The notes under the pieces: generated by a model
The model's input: only the letters and a program-made list of their open reading frames with translations
Told to the model about the DNA's origin: nothing
Databases searched by the model: none
From: Diadophis punctatus similis
Lineage: Eukaryota; Chordata; Lepidosauria; Squamata; Dipsadidae
Reading direction: 5' to 3'
NCBI GenBank assembly: GCA_023053685.1
Contig: JALIGW010000004.1
Coordinates: forward strand, 81,537,797 to 81,601,796
DNA: 64,000 bases
Program-made: the position numbers and the translations under genes
Part shown: piece by piece, positions 1 through 58,129 of the stretch
Layout: every line of letters starts with the position of its first letter
Numbering within the stretch: position 1 is the stretch's first letter

Positions 1-278
1 TGCCGAACTCAGCAAAAAGTTAGGTATTGGTTCTGTTGAACCGGTGCAAACCGGCTGAATCCCACCACTGCCTATACTAGAAAAACAACAAGCTCGGAGA
101 GAACCAAAGACTCCCCCGATGATCAATTTAGCAAATCACTTCCTACTACCATGTTTAATTAATGGACGTTCATCCCTGGTGCCGCTCCAGTTGTTTCTTG
201 TGCCAGGAAAGACACACTGAGGTTCTTCAAAGAATTTCCTTCTCTGTCTCTTGCTCCTCTGGAATGCGGCCCCTACCT

Positions 279-320
279 TCCTCCCTCCCTCCCTCCCTCC
301 CTCCCTCCCTCCCTCCCTCC
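279..320. repeat. (CCCT)n microsatellite
   Basis: About ten CCCT/CTCC units in the intron, about 36 bases past the splice donor of the 357-581 exon. The rest of 1-278 is intron with nothing recognised. Confidence 0.9.
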
Positions 321-356
321 TGGGGATCCAGACTACATTCCATCACACTTACTTAC

Positions 357-45575
<45,219 letters not shown>

Positions 45576-45929
45576 CTGAATACAAAATAAAGAGGAAACA
45601 CGGTGTTGAGTGTCCAATTGGCAAATCCAGAAAAAAGAAACTGCTGGGACATTATTTTTATCTGGAGTATAAAACTTTATTGAATAAACCACATTGACAC
45701 AGAAGAAGCAAAACCGACTCTGGGGTTTCCCCGCACAAAAGCAAGCGTAGTTAATTCCTTCTTTTTCCTACGGGCCATCCACAGTCCAAAACATCCACCA
45801 ATCACTGGATAGAACTGTCCCCTTTGTGCATATTTTTCCCTTTGTCGTTATGTCTTGGTTTTTAATCTTTCCGTGCTGCCTTGAATCCCATTTTATTTTA
45901 TTTCTTCAAAAGGTTTTATAGTTGCCCAT

Positions 45930-46612
45930 CTCCTCCTCCTCCTCCTCCTCTTCTCACAAGAAGAAGAGGAGGAGGGGGGAAGGAGGTGAAGAAGAACAAC
46001 AGGAAGAAGGAGGAGGAGGCGGCGAAGAAGAACAGGAAGAAAAAGGAGGAGGAGGAGCAGATGAAGAAGAAGAACAGGAAGGAAAAGGAGGAGGAGCAGG
46101 AGGAGCAGGAAGAGGAGGAGGAGGAGGCAGCAGCAAAGACGAACAGGAAGGAGGAGGAGGAGGGGGAGGAGAAGGAGGAGGAGGAGGAGAAAGAGGAGGA
46201 GGAGAAGGAGAAGGAGGAGGAGGAGGAGGAGGAGAAAGAGAAGGAGGAGGAGGAGGAGGAGGAGGAGGAGGAGGAGGAGGAGGAGGCGGCAGCAAAGAAG
46301 AACAGGGAGGAGGAGGAGGAGGAGGAGGAGGAGGAGAAAGAGGAGAAAGAGAAGGAGGAGGAGAAGGAGGAGGAGGAGGAGGAGGAGGCAGCAAAGAAGA
46401 ACAGGGAAGAGGAGGAGGAGGAGGAGGAGAAAGAGAAGGAGGAGGAGGAGGAGGAGGAGGAGGCGGCAGCAAAGAAGAACAGGGAAGAGGAGGAGGAGGA
46501 AGAGAAAGAGGAGAAGGAGGAGGAGGAGGAGAAAGAGGAAGGAGGAGGAGAAGGAGGCGGCAGCAAAGAAGAAGAACAGGAAGGAGGAGGAGGAGAAAAC
46601 AATAATAAAACA
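45930..46612 (+). repeat. Polypurine GGA/GAA array with higher-order units
   Basis: After a short CTC block, about 650 bp is almost only G and A on the plus strand. The motif ggcagcaaagaagaacagg recurs near 46120, 46287, 46388, 46463 and 46559. All frames are open (poly-Glu/Gly/Lys or Ser/Leu), which is compositional, not coding. Confidence 0.95.
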
Positions 46613-46619
46613 ATAAAAA

Positions 46620-47340
46620 AATAGAAAATCTACCCAAAAAAAACCCCAATCCTGGCGCCCAAAACACGTCCAGCCAAAACACCAGGTGTGACAGCACCCA
46701 CACAGTTTTCTTCGCAAAGTTACAGGAGTGTCTTGTTATTGCCTTTGCTTGTTTCGTTTTGTTGTTTTACTTCTCAGTCTATCTAAGAGCTTGGCACGAC
46801 TTGTGTGTTTGCCACCCACTTGTTTCAGTCCGCTTAAACCCTGAGCCAGGTTGGTTTGCTGCCTCTTGTTGAGTTCACGGAAGAAATTTCTTTTGATGAG
46901 AAGCGAAATGTTTTCAAGGAGAAAAACCAAGAAAAGTCCAGTTGCTTTTTTGGGGACAGCACCTTTGGGACAACAGCCCTTGTTGAGGTTCATAAGCTGT
47001 GTATGCAAACCAGACTTCTGGGCTGCCAGATTTCAGTATGAAACTCTTAAGAAATGGTTTGGATGAAATTAAAAAGTTGACTAAAAGTATTTCACTATGA
47101 CTCCAAAATAATAAGAACCAAGATTTATGGCAAACATAGGCCTATTCGCAAAGTCCTATTATATATATAAATATGAATTGGCATTTGGAGTTGTGATCCA
47201 ATTTATGTCTTTTAATAAAATTTGTGGGTCTGAAGTTGTGCTGCCAGAATCCTCCTGATTTTTATTTTTTTATTTTTTGGTCATCATAGATTAACTCAAC
47301 TCCTACAATGAGTTAGAGATGGGCTATCACATGCTATAGG
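46620..47340. other. No gene seen
   Basis: Contains a foldback-family fragment (gatgagaagcgaaatg, about 46880-46985); the rest is unassigned AT-rich sequence. Confidence 0.5.
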
Positions 47341-47341
47341 G

Positions 47342-47767
47342 CAGTGATGGCGAATCTATGGCACGCGTGCCACAGGTGGCACGCGGAGCCATATCTGAGG
47401 GCACGCGAGGAGTTGCTCTGTGTCAGCTCCAGCACGCATGCACGCGCTTTCCTGAACCCTGGGGACGGCGAAAAACGGCCCAACCGGAAGTTCGTTTCCA
47501 AGCTTCCGGTTGGCCTGTTTGGCTGTTTTTCGCCATCCCCAGGTTTCAGGAGGCTTTTCTGAACCCTGGGGATGGCGAAAAATGGCCCAACGGGCCTACC
47601 GGAAGTCCAGAGGCTTCAGTGAGGCCTGTGCACATGCATGGGGGGACAGCGTGAGGGGTTGTGCACATGCGGTGGGGGTGAAGCACGGGGGCTGTGCGCA
47701 TGCACGCGGGGGTAGGGCATTGCATTATGGGTGTGGCACCCGAGCCAAAAAAGGTTCGCCATCACTG
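47342..47767. mobile_element. hAT-type MITE (CAGTGATGGCGAA family)
   Basis: Ends CAGTGATGGCGAATC and GGTTCGCCATCACTG. TSD ctataggg/gtattggg (6 of 8). Interior has a duplicated aaccctggggatggcgaaaa unit. Confidence 0.88.
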
Positions 47768-47787
47768 GTATTGGGTGTAGAGTGAAA

Positions 47788-48045
47788 GATGTGGCGCAGC
47801 GGTTAGAGGCAGGTACTGCAGGCCACTTTAGCTGACACTGATCCGCAGGTCAGCGGTTCAAATCTCACCGGCTCAAGGTTGACTCAGCCTTCCATCCTTC
47901 TGAGGTAGGTAAAATGAGGACCCAGATTGTTGGGGGCAATATAAATATACATTGCTTACTGGTGTAAACCGCTTAGAGAGAGCTTGCACTGTGAGGCGGT
48001 ATATAAATGTCACAAAATAAAATAAATAAAATAAATAAATAATAA
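47788..48045 (+). repeat. tRNA-derived SINE
   Basis: gatgtggcgcagcggttag (A-box-like), cagcggttcaaatctcacc (B-box), gaggcggtatataaatg end with AAATA tail. Confidence 0.87.
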
Positions 48046-48234
48046 AATCTGGCTAGACCTCAGCAAGGCTCATACCAGGTTTGCTAGCTTAGGCATTCGT
48101 AGTATAAACTGGTCACCCACCAGTACAGTAGCTAAAATAAAATATATGGAATATGTTTGGGCATATTTGAGGTTGTTGAACTTACCAAAATTCAGAAGAG
48201 TTACCAATGGAAACCACATCATGGGATGTGGGAT

Positions 48235-48860
48235 GATCACTTGAATATGAGCCAGCCGTGTGCAGCAGCAGCCAAAAAAGCTAATACAATCCTGGGTTGT
48301 ATAAACAGAGGCATAGAATCAAGATCACATGAAGTATTAGTATCGCTTTATAAAACCCTAGTAGGACCACACCTGGAATACTGCAACCAATTTTGCTCAC
48401 CATCCTACAAAAAAGATGGTGGAAAAAGTTCAGAGAAGAGCAACAAAGATGATTAAAGGCCTAGTGACTAAAACATATGAAGAACGGTTGCAGGAATTGG
48501 GTTTGACTAGTCTAGAGAAAAGAAGAATTAGGGGAGACATATAGCAGTTTTCCAGTATTTGAGGGGCTGCCACAAAGAAGAGGGTCAAATTATTCTCCAA
48601 AGCACCTGAGGGCAGGACAAGAAACAATGGTTGGAAATTAATCAAAGAGAGAAGCAACCTGGAATTACGGAGAAACTTCCTAACAGTGAGAACAATTAAC
48701 CAATGGAACGACTTGCCTTCAGAAATCGTGGGCGCTCCATCACTGGAGGTTTTTAAGAAGAAACTAGATAGCCACTTATCTGAAATAGTATAGGTTCTCC
48801 TGCTTGAGCAAGGGGCTGGACTAGAAGACCTCCAAGGTCTCTTCCAGCTTCTATTCTATT
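48235..48860 (+). repeat. CR1-type LINE 3' region
   Basis: Encodes KKANTILGCINRGIESRSHE and [18 protein letters not shown], then the frameshifted C-terminus and terminus gaagacctccaaggtctc with a short ATTCT/CTAGT tail. Confidence 0.9.
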
Positions 48861-48884
48861 CTGTTCTAGTCTAGTCTAGTCTAG

Positions 48885-49060
48885 TCTATTTATTATTTAT
48901 TTATTATTTATTTATTTGGTCGCTTTTTTAGTCCAACTCCCATGGGACTCAGGGCGGCGTACAACATAATTCAAAACAATCTATAAAAACAATACCAATA
49001 ATTTTAAAAAAATTACAAAATTTAAAAAGTTTAAAAATTTAAAAACAGACCAACATTCAA
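48885..49060 (-). repeat. L2-like LINE 3' terminus
   Basis: ATTT-rich tail then antisense ggactcagggcggcgtaca. Confidence 0.78.
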
Positions 49061-49084
49061 ACATGGGGGATTGATCTTAAATTC

Positions 49085-49255
49085 ACTATTCTATTCTATT
49101 CTATTCTATTCTATTCTATTCTATTCTATTCTATTCTATTCTATTCTATTCTATTCTATTCCTTATTCTTATTCTTATTATTCTAATTCTAATTCCAATT
49201 CTTATTCTATTCTATTCTATTCTATTTATTCTATTCTATTCTATTCTGTCTTGCC
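49085..49255. repeat. (ATTCT)n array
   Basis: ATTCT with a short ATTCTTATTCTAATTC variant block. Confidence 0.95.
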
Positions 49256-49259
49256 TTGA

Positions 49260-50180
49260 TTTTGTTTGAGCTTTGGGGAAGAAAAGAAAAATCCCCTTCA
49301 TGTTAGTGCTTCCCAAGATCAAAAATGATGTTTACATTCTACTCAAACTCAGTATGTCGTGACGCAATTACAGATTAAACAGAAAAAGAAACAAACCCCG
49401 ATGTTTCAATTTCCTGTAAGCACATATTCCATGAAAACAATTCCATTCTCAAAAGGATTATCTGAAGAAATGTCCTAACAGAACTAGAGTTCTGGAAATC
49501 TGTGTCTCGTGGAAACATAATTGTTAGTCATTTCTAAGTTTTATTGTTTTGCTTATTTATGAATTATTAAATTGAGCGTGCCACAGTTTGTTTGTTTTTT
49601 AAAAACATCTGATGCATTAAGAAGAGATATACTTGAAATCATAAGGAAGTGAAGGTCTCTTCGGGCATGTGTAGACGTGAGACGGTGAGAAAATAATTAT
49701 GTGATTTTTATTAATACTCATCTCCTAAAGTCAATCGTTTAGAGAAGAAAGTATCCAGCTTTGTTTTGATATAGATATCGAGCAGAAAGAGAAAATTCGG
49801 TATCAAATGGCATAAATCCTTTGCAATAGATTAGCTTTCTGTAACTTGATACCTTCCACGTATGTTGGACTAACTCCTGCTAGCGTGGTGCTTGGATGAC
49901 AGTAATTGAAGTCCAGAAGAATTGAGAACTCACCCTGGGGAACCTACATCAGAACTGACCCTTCATTGTTTCAGACCCAGTGAGAACATAACGTTCAATC
50001 ACTTTTGAACATTCAGAGTCGAGTTTGAAATGATCGATTTTATGTGTTTGGTAGAAGAGCACAAAGAACATGGTTTCAAAATACATAAAGACAGCTTTAT
50101 GTATTGCTGTTCTCAAGGGTTATGTCAAGGCAAGCTACTGTATATTTTTAACAAATAAGAATTCTCCATGGATAAAGATG
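49260..50180. other. No gene recognised
   Basis: About 900 bp of non-repetitive AT-rich sequence. On the minus strand a strong donor-like ccccagg|gtgagt lies near 49934, but the preceding ATG frame (MKGQF) closes at once, so no exon is called. Confidence 0.5.
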
Positions 50181-50781
50181 GCAAGATTTCCTTCCTTCCT
50201 TCCTTCCCACTTTTCTATCCTTCCTTCCTTCCTTCCTCCCTCCCTCCCTCTTTCCTATCCTTTCCTCTCCTTCCTTCCTTCCCACTTTTCCTCCCTCTCC
50301 CTTCTTTGTTTCCTTTCCTCCACTCCTTCCTTCCTTCTCTCCTTCCTTCCCACTTTTCTTCCCTTCCTCCCTCCCCCCTCCCCTTCTCCCCCTTTCCTTT
50401 CCTCTCCCCTCCTTCCTTCCCACTTTTCCTCCCTCTCTCTCTCCTTCCTTTCCTTTCTTTGTTTCCTTTTCTCCACTCCTTCCTTCCTTCTCTCCTTCCT
50501 TCCCAATTTTCCTCCCTTCCTCCTCTTCCTTTCCTTCCCTTCCCTTCCCTTCCTTCCTCTTTCTTCTTTCTTTCCTTCTTTCTTTCTTTCTTTCCTTCCT
50601 TCCTTCTCTTTTCTTTCTTTCCTTCCTTCCTTTTTTTCTTTCTTTCCTTCTTTCCTTCTCTTTCCTTCTTTCTTTCTTTCCTTCCTTCCTTCCTTCTTTC
50701 TTTCTACGGTTGTTTCTGTACCTGTTTGTTCTGTTTTTCTTTTTTTGAAAAGGCCTTCGGGCTATTCACATAAACGTACTA

Positions 50782-50835
<54 letters not shown>

Positions 50836-50925
50836 TCCTTCCTTCTCTTTCTTTTTTCTTTCTCTTTCTTTCTTTCCTTCCTTCCCTTTTTCTTTCCTTC
50901 CTTCTTTCTTCCTTCCTTCTCTTTT

Positions 50926-50969
<44 letters not shown>

Positions 50970-50995
50970 TTTCTTTTTCTTTCTTTTCCCCTTTT
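50181..50995. repeat. Polypyrimidine CCTT/CTTT array with an embedded LINE 3' end
   Basis: About 800 bp almost only C and T on the plus strand. At 50704-50785 it contains the 3' end ggttgtttctgtacctg to ggccttcgggctattca, shared with 32365-32440. Confidence 0.93.
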
Positions 50996-51246
50996 CTTTT
51001 TTTGACCCAGCACCATGTAGATGTGCGCCACAACTTTAGCAAGCAAAATCTATCAACTGTAAAAACGATTTATTACTCTGCAGTCAGTGTGAGCTAAGAT
51101 TTACATTAAGATCTATTTCTTCCTGACACATGGAATGCAACAGAAGCAATGGACAGATTGCCCAGGTATGCAGCCATCGTGCAGAGATCGCCAGACAGCC
51201 CTTATTCCTACCGTTGAAGAATTCCCAACCACCTAAACCGTCTTAC

Positions 51247-51440
51247 CTGGCCTTCGAATTATCACCGATTCTTGAAACAGGAGCAGCCAAGCGAAAACAG
51301 AGAATTAAAGTCGTCCCTCCGAGTTGCAAGGAAACAATGAGAATGTTTTCCCTTCAGGCACTTGGGTGTAGATGAAAATGAGTTTAAAACCTGCCAAAAA
51401 GATGATTTGTTAAGCCGTGCTGCCTGGTGCATTTATAGTT
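51247..51440 (-). promoter_or_regulatory. Possible promoter and non-coding first exon (LAMB4?)
   Basis: On the minus strand, ctataaat (51432-51439) is followed by about 185 bases without an ATG, ending at a good donor gccag|gtaaga at 51247/51246. Position and strand suit a LAMB4 5' UTR exon. There is no homology support and the signal-peptide exon that should follow was not found. Confidence 0.2.
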
Positions 51441-51902
51441 GCAACGGAACCTACCTGACGTTTGCCAAAAAACTTGAGAGGCGAAATCCATCAATGCATG
51501 TACTTGTCTCTGAGACAAATAGCACCAATCCATTTCTTGAATGGCAAAGGATATCGTGATAAAACTACAGCCACCCCATGGAAATTATTCCACTTATAAA
51601 GTCTTCTCCGATGCCCTGCGGTTACGTGTGGAGGACACCAAATTTGGGAAGTGACCACAATAGGTGGCCTTCTTAGCTCCATCGCGGCCTACAACACTGT
51701 GTTTTTCCAACCCTGTTTCATTTTATTAGCTATTTGAGAGCTTTTTTGAGAGTGGTACATTATATATTACACTGTATTGATCTGAGGTTGTGGAAGAAGC
51801 GAATTGCCATTAAGGGGAAGATAAGTGGAACATTTCAGCGGTATCCCTACGTTTATTGCAATAATCATGATGCATCTTTATTATCTGGATTAATACACAT
51901 GC

Positions 51903-51904
<2 letters not shown>

Positions 51905-51937
<33 letters not shown>
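51905..51937. repeat. (GT)n microsatellite
   Basis: About 16 units ending gtacgtgcatgtg. The surrounding 51450-52090 shows no gene. Confidence 0.95.
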
Positions 51938-51939
<2 letters not shown>

Positions 51940-52094
51940 TGCATGTGTGCTATTTTGGAGCCCATTATAACATTCTTCTGCAACAAATGCTGAGCAAATT
52001 TATTTACTAATTAGGGAGAACATTAAATATATGACTGTGTTAAATACATTAAATCTCTTTGTTTAACAAAAATATTTTAATTTGTGTCATAATG

Positions 52095-52295
52095 CATGCC
52101 TTTCCTTTCCTTTTTTTTCTTTCCTTCTTCCCTTCCCTTTTTCCCTTTCCTTTCCTTTTCCTTTCCTTTTTTTCCTTCCCTTTCTCCTTTCCTTCCCTCC
52201 CCTTCCCTCCACTCCCCTACCTTCTCCTCCCCTCTCCCTCCCCTCCCCTCTTCTTTTCTTTTCCTCTTTTCTCCTTTCCTCTTTTCCTTCCTCAA
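52095..52295. repeat. Polypyrimidine tract
   Basis: About 200 bp of C/T-rich sequence ending where a CR1 3' region starts. Confidence 0.9.
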
Positions 52296-52700
52296 TACAA
52301 CTTCCAGCCTGCCTGAAGAACAGTTGCAGGATTTGGGTTTAGCTAGTCTAGAGAAAAGAAGGACTAGGGGGGACATGATCGCAGTATTCCGGTATTTGAG
52401 GGGTTGCCACAAAGAAGAGGGAAATCAACTTATTTTTCAAAGTACCAGAGGGCAGGAGAAGAAACAATGGATGGAAACTAATCAAGGAGAGAAGCAACTG
52501 CAATTGAGGAGAAACTTCCTAAAAAGTGAGGACAATTAACCAGTGGAACAGCTTGACTCCAGAAGTTGTGGGTGCTCCGTCACTGGAAGCTTTTAAGAAG
52601 AGACTAGAGACAGTCACTTGTCTGAAATGGTATAGGATCTCCTGCTTAAGCATGGGGGTGGACTAGAAGACCTCCAAGGTCCTTTCCAGATCTATTCCGA
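52296..52700 (+). repeat. CR1-type LINE 3' end
   Basis: EEQLQDLGLASLEKRRTRGD and MIAVFRYLRGCHKEEGN, then frameshift and terminus gaagacctccaaggtcc. Confidence 0.9.
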
Positions 52701-52939
52701 TTCTCCAGCTCCTCCACTGAAGTATGGTACGGTATCTGCTACCATCTCTGTCTCTGCAACACGTAATCCAGCTTTCATCTTTATTGCGGGACTCCAATTG
52801 GGGGTTGCTTTTAAAAAAAAAAATCTAGACTAGGACTGCAATTTCTTTCCTTAATCGATTCCAAACGTGATCACTGCAAAGAAATGTGGAAGGGTTGTCC
52901 GTCTCACCGTCCAAAGTGCACGATTACATCAAACTTTAG

Positions 52940-53067
52940 GAAGAACAAGAACTACTTGTTCTTCCTAAAAGAAAAAGAAAAAAAAGTAAAGAATGACTAC
53001 TTCAGCTTCAACCACAACAATACACGAGCACACAACAGATACAAACTCAAAGTGAACCAAACTTGAC
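52940..53067 (+). repeat. Non-LTR retrotransposon fragment (family of 4990/31183, plus strand)
   Basis: Reads NDYFSFNHNNTRAHNRYKLK; cut off at a TA/GTAT microsatellite. Confidence 0.7.
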
Positions 53068-53068
<1 letters not shown>

Positions 53069-53113
<45 letters not shown>

Positions 53114-53140
53114 TGTATGTATGTATGTATGTATGTATAA
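53069..53140. repeat. (TA)n and (GTAT)n microsatellite
   Basis: About 10 TA units then about 13 TATG units. Confidence 0.96.
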
Positions 53141-53144
53141 AAAT

Positions 53145-53790
53145 AAAAAAGCAAGATTATATATCTAATCTTAAAACGCGTATTAGATTTGTTTTCCTAA
53201 TTCAGCCAATGAAATATTTACCGCTGAAAATATGGAACATAAGGTTCCTTTTGAAGTTTCCCAAACAGAGCTCCCACCTGCTATGCAGGAGTAGACTTGC
53301 TCACAAAGCCTAGCCATGTTTGGGCGACGTACCTTGACATTGTATGCTGGGAAAAAGCCTCACTCTAGAAAACAGCCCTGATGGAAAGTTTTCAGGAGGA
53401 GACTGTTTGTAGCCTAGCAAAAAGAAAGCAGAATGAAACGACATTTCTTCAGATTTTACGTGGACTGGAAAGGAAAGGGATCGTCAACAAACAAGCCTGA
53501 TATCTTGCAATTGATGGAAAACTTTGAAAGTTCCATTTTCTTGAATCGTCTGATCGCTGCAACGTGTAGGAGGCAGTTTGTTACATTTGGGGTATACCTG
53601 AAAGAAAAGGTATATGAGAACGGCTTAGAATTTAAGAGAGAATAAATGTTAAAATGTGCAAATTCAGAAGAGATGCTATTGTGGCTTGCCATCAAAATAC
53701 TGAGAGGTTAAGTCTACTTAGGACATAGACCCCTGGTTTAAATAACCTTTAATTTTCTTTCTTTAATTTTCTTTCTTGACAAAGTTTATG
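53145..53790. other. No gene recognised
   Basis: Unassigned sequence with short open frames lacking recognisable features. Confidence 0.5.
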
Positions 53791-53794
53791 TAAC

Positions 53795-54756
<962 letters not shown>

Positions 54757-54759
<3 letters not shown>

Positions 54760-56640
54760 GTCGGATAAAGTCGCTCAGATTCGGTCAAATCTGGACTCCG
54801 GCTGGGCAGAGTCCATTGAGTTGACAGGGGCTAGTCTTAGTCCATCATTATGGGAAGAGTTTGGGCCTGTTTCTCCCGAGGATGTGGACAGGGCTGTGGG
54901 AGCGATGGGTACCTCCACCTGTTTATTGGACCCGTGCCCCTCCTGGCTGGTTTCGGCTAGCAGGGAGGTAGCACGCGGCTGGATCCAGGCGGTGGTCACC
55001 GCTTCTTTGAGAGAGGGATCCGTACCGTAGTCGTTAAAAGCTGCGGTGGTGCGACCCCTCCTGAAGAAGCCTTCCCTGGATCCAGCCGACTTGAAGAACT
55101 ATCGTCCGGTCTCCAACTTACCTTTTTTAGGGAAAGTTGTGGAGAAGGTGGTGGTTACTCAACTTCTGCAGCTCCTGGATGAAACAGATCATCTAGATCC
55201 TTACCAGTCGGGTTTCAGGCGCGGCTACAGTACAGAAACTGCCTTGGTCGCTCTGATGGATGATCTCTGGCGGGCCCGGGATGGGGGGAACTCCTCCATC
55301 CTGGTGCTACTTGACCTCTCAGCGGCTTTCGATACCATCGACCATGGTATCCTTCTGCATCATCTCAGCGAGTTGGGAGTGGGAGGCACCGTTTTGCGGT
55401 GGTTCTCCTCTTATCTCGCTGATAGGATGCAGTCGGTGCTGGCAGGGGGGCAGAGATCGTCCCCTAGGCCCCTATCATGTGGGGTGCCTCAGGGGTCGGT
55501 TCTCTCGCCCATCCTGTTTAACATCTACATGAAACCGCTGGGGGAGATCATTCGCAGACATGGGGTGTGTTTCCATCAGTACGCTGATGACACCCAGCTG
55601 TACATCACCACCCCGTCTGACTTCGGTGAGGCAGTTGATGTAATGTGCCGGTGCCTGGACGACGTTAGGATCTGGATGGGGAGGAACAGACTCAGACTTA
55701 ATCCCGACAAGACTGAGTGGCTGTGGATATTGCCTCCTAAGGACTATGACAACTGTCCCTCCTTGGTCCTTGAGGGAGCGAAATTGACTCCCTCGGACCA
55801 GGTCCGCAACTTGGGGGTCCTTCTAGATCCACAGCTAAAATTGGACCATCATCTTTCTGCTGTGGCTAGAGGGGCCTTTGCACAGGTTCGCCTGGTGCAC
55901 CAGTTGCGGCCATATTTGGAGAAGGAGGCTCTACTCACGGTCACTCATGCCCTTGTCACCTCTCGCTTGGACTACTGCAATGCGCTCTACATGGGGCTAC
56001 CCTTGAAGAGTATCCGGAGACTTCAGCTGGTGCAAAATGCGGCTGCACGTGCTGTGGTGGGTGTGCCAAGGTACACCCACGTGACATCGATACTCCGCCA
56101 GCTGCATTGGTTGCCCATCGGTCTCCGGGTCCAATTCAAGGTGTTGATCACCATCTTTAAAGCCCTTCATGGCTTGGGACCAGGTTATCTACGGGACCGC
56201 ATTCTGCCTCATACTTCCCTTCGACCGGTTAGGGCCCACAGAGTTGGCCTCCTCCAGGTCCCGTCGGCCAAGCAATGCCGGCTGGCGGGCCCAAGGGGGA
56301 GAGCCTTCTCTGTGGCTGGCCCCGTGCTCTGGAACCAACTTCCGCCAGAGACCTGAACTATCCCCACTCTGCTGGCCTTCCAGAAAGCTATTAAGACATG
56401 GCTTTTCCTGCAGGCGGGGGGTAGAGCTTAATTCACTCGAGCTCACCCCCCAAGTATGTATGATATTGAATGGTTGGTGATGATTTTCTGTATTATGTTT
56501 TAATTTTTATATTTGCTTTTAATTAACTTTTTAGATTTTGGTTATTCTTGTATTTTCTCACTGTTGTACGCCGCCCTGAGTCCTTAGGGAGTTGGGCGGC
56601 ATATAAGAATTCCAAAATAAATAAATAAATAAATAAATAG
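54757..56640 (+). mobile_element. L2-like LINE, 5'-truncated, reverse transcriptase nearly open
   Basis: Plus strand codes for a non-LTR reverse transcriptase of the L2/CR1 group: KNYRPVSNLPFLGKVVEKVV, LVLLDLSAAFDTIDHGILLH, CGVPQGSVLSPILFNIY and the catalytic QYADD at about 55576-55590. One in-frame TAG at 55028-55030 and a stop at 56354-56356 (a frame loss, since the 7.9-kb copy reads on as EIRTIPTLLAF) break it. The endonuclease is missing. The 3' UTR ends gggcggcatataagaattcc with an AAATA tail. It is the best preserved retroelement here, inserted next to a GATA array. Confidence 0.93.
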
Positions 56641-56644
56641 ACAG

Positions 56645-56890
56645 ATAGCAATAGCAATAGCACTTAGACTTATATACCACGTCACATTGCTTTACAGCCC
56701 TCTCTAAGCGGTTTACAGAGTCATCCAATTGCCCCCAACAATTTGGGTCCTCATTTTACCCACCTCGGAAAGATGGAAGGCTGAGTCAACCTTGAGCCTG
56801 GTGAGATTTGAACTGCCAAATTGCAGGCAGCCGGCAGGCAGCAGAAATTGCCTGCAGTACTGCACTCTAACCACTGTGCCACTGTGGCAG
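56645..56890 (-). repeat. tRNA-derived SINE
   Basis: Reverse of the family: agcaatagcacttagac at its 3' end and ctaaccactgtgccactg at its head; it follows the L2 tail directly. Confidence 0.87.
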
Positions 56891-56928
56891 ATCGATCGAT
56901 CGATCGATAAATCGATAGATAGATAGAT

Positions 56929-56964
<36 letters not shown>

Positions 56965-56998
56965 TAGATATAGATCTCTCTCTCTCTCTCTCTTTCTC
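56888..56998. repeat. ATCG/ATAG/GACA/CT compound microsatellite
   Basis: Short blocks of GATC-phase, GATA, GACA and CT units. Confidence 0.93.
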
Positions 56999-56999
56999 T

Positions 57000-57760
57000 A
57001 TTCCCCTAATTATGGCATTCAGTTTGACCCACAAATGCATAAAGTAATATTTCTGTAAATACCATACTGAAGGCATTAAATTATTCTTTCTTCTGTTTTG
57101 ATGTTTTGCTGTCTTTGAAATAAGACCTCGTTTTAACTCCATGTGTGTGTACTAGGACTGTTTTAATCCACAGATCTTTTTCCTTTAGCATTAATTAGAG
57201 CATGATCAAAGACATGAAAAAAAATCCTATCTAGATTTTCTCAATATCCTGGAGCATTTACAGAGCGTAAACCACATGTAAACCTCTACAGTATGCATCA
57301 ATTAAAACATTTTCTAAAATAAACAGTAGAATCTCTTTATTTGGATTAATTAGTCAGTTGCAAGGAGGTGTTTGAAAACTCCACCCAGAAAGAGCAGGCA
57401 GGGACATCTATAATGAAGGTTAAATGCTGGCTGGGGAATTCTGGGAATTCAAGTCCACGCATCTTAAAATTTGCCAAGTTTCAGAAACACTGATTTAACC
57501 TCTAATTGTGGACTGTGCTGATTCCTGAAACACCTGAGCATTTGACCATGTTTTGTTTTTCAACAGGGTTTTACATTTCAAACTGGATTTAGTTGAAAAG
57601 CAGCAACATTGGCTAGACAAATAGTAATTAAAGAAAAATAAGGTAGGGTCGCTTTTCTTCGGCAGTCTCATGAAATCATTCCTAAAAGATTGGACTTCAC
57701 TTGGTGTCCCTAAACTCCCCTATCCCTAAAAATAGTTTCATCTAAAGTTTTGGGGTTGAA
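57000..57760. other. No gene recognised
   Basis: AT-rich sequence; half of the gggaattctgggaattcaag palindromic MITE at about 57425-57495. Confidence 0.5.
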
Positions 57761-57764
57761 CTGT

Positions 57765-57920
57765 GGGGTTCTTGGTGCTCTCTGAGCTTGGTGGTTTTCT
57801 TGCAGACGTTTCATCACCCAACTAGGTAACATCATCAGTTCCTATATGATGTTGCCTAGTTTGGGTCATGAAACTCTGCAAGAAAACCGCCAAACTTAGA
57901 CAAGCACCAAGGACCCCGCA
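57765..57920. repeat. Inverted repeat of the ggtgctctctgagcttgg sequence
   Basis: Two arms of about 70 bp (ttggtgctctctgagcttgg and agcaccaagg) face each other with almost no loop. Confidence 0.8.
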
Positions 57921-58021
57921 TATAAATTTTTAACATAAATTCCACACACACACATCTACTAATATAATATATTAATATATATTAGTATACTAATATACTA
58001 CTATACTGTACATGTTTGACA

Positions 58022-58024
58022 AAA

Positions 58025-58115
<91 letters not shown>
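58022..58115. repeat. (AAAT)n array
   Basis: About 23 AAAT units immediately 5' of the CpG-rich region. Confidence 0.96.
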
Positions 58116-58116
<1 letters not shown>

Positions 58117-58129
58117 AGAAACATTTATA

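Noticed and set aside
45893..46717. Glu-rich or Ser/Leu-rich proteins of 220-270 residues
   Set aside because: All six frames are open because the DNA is pure purine/pyrimidine; no start context or domain.
49900..50000. LAMB4 signal-peptide exon at a strong minus-strand donor
   Set aside because: The only nearby ATG frame stops after five codons and has the wrong character.
54758..56356. Host gene encoding a 436-residue enzyme
   Set aside because: It is a LINE reverse transcriptase with truncation, a stop and a repeat tail.
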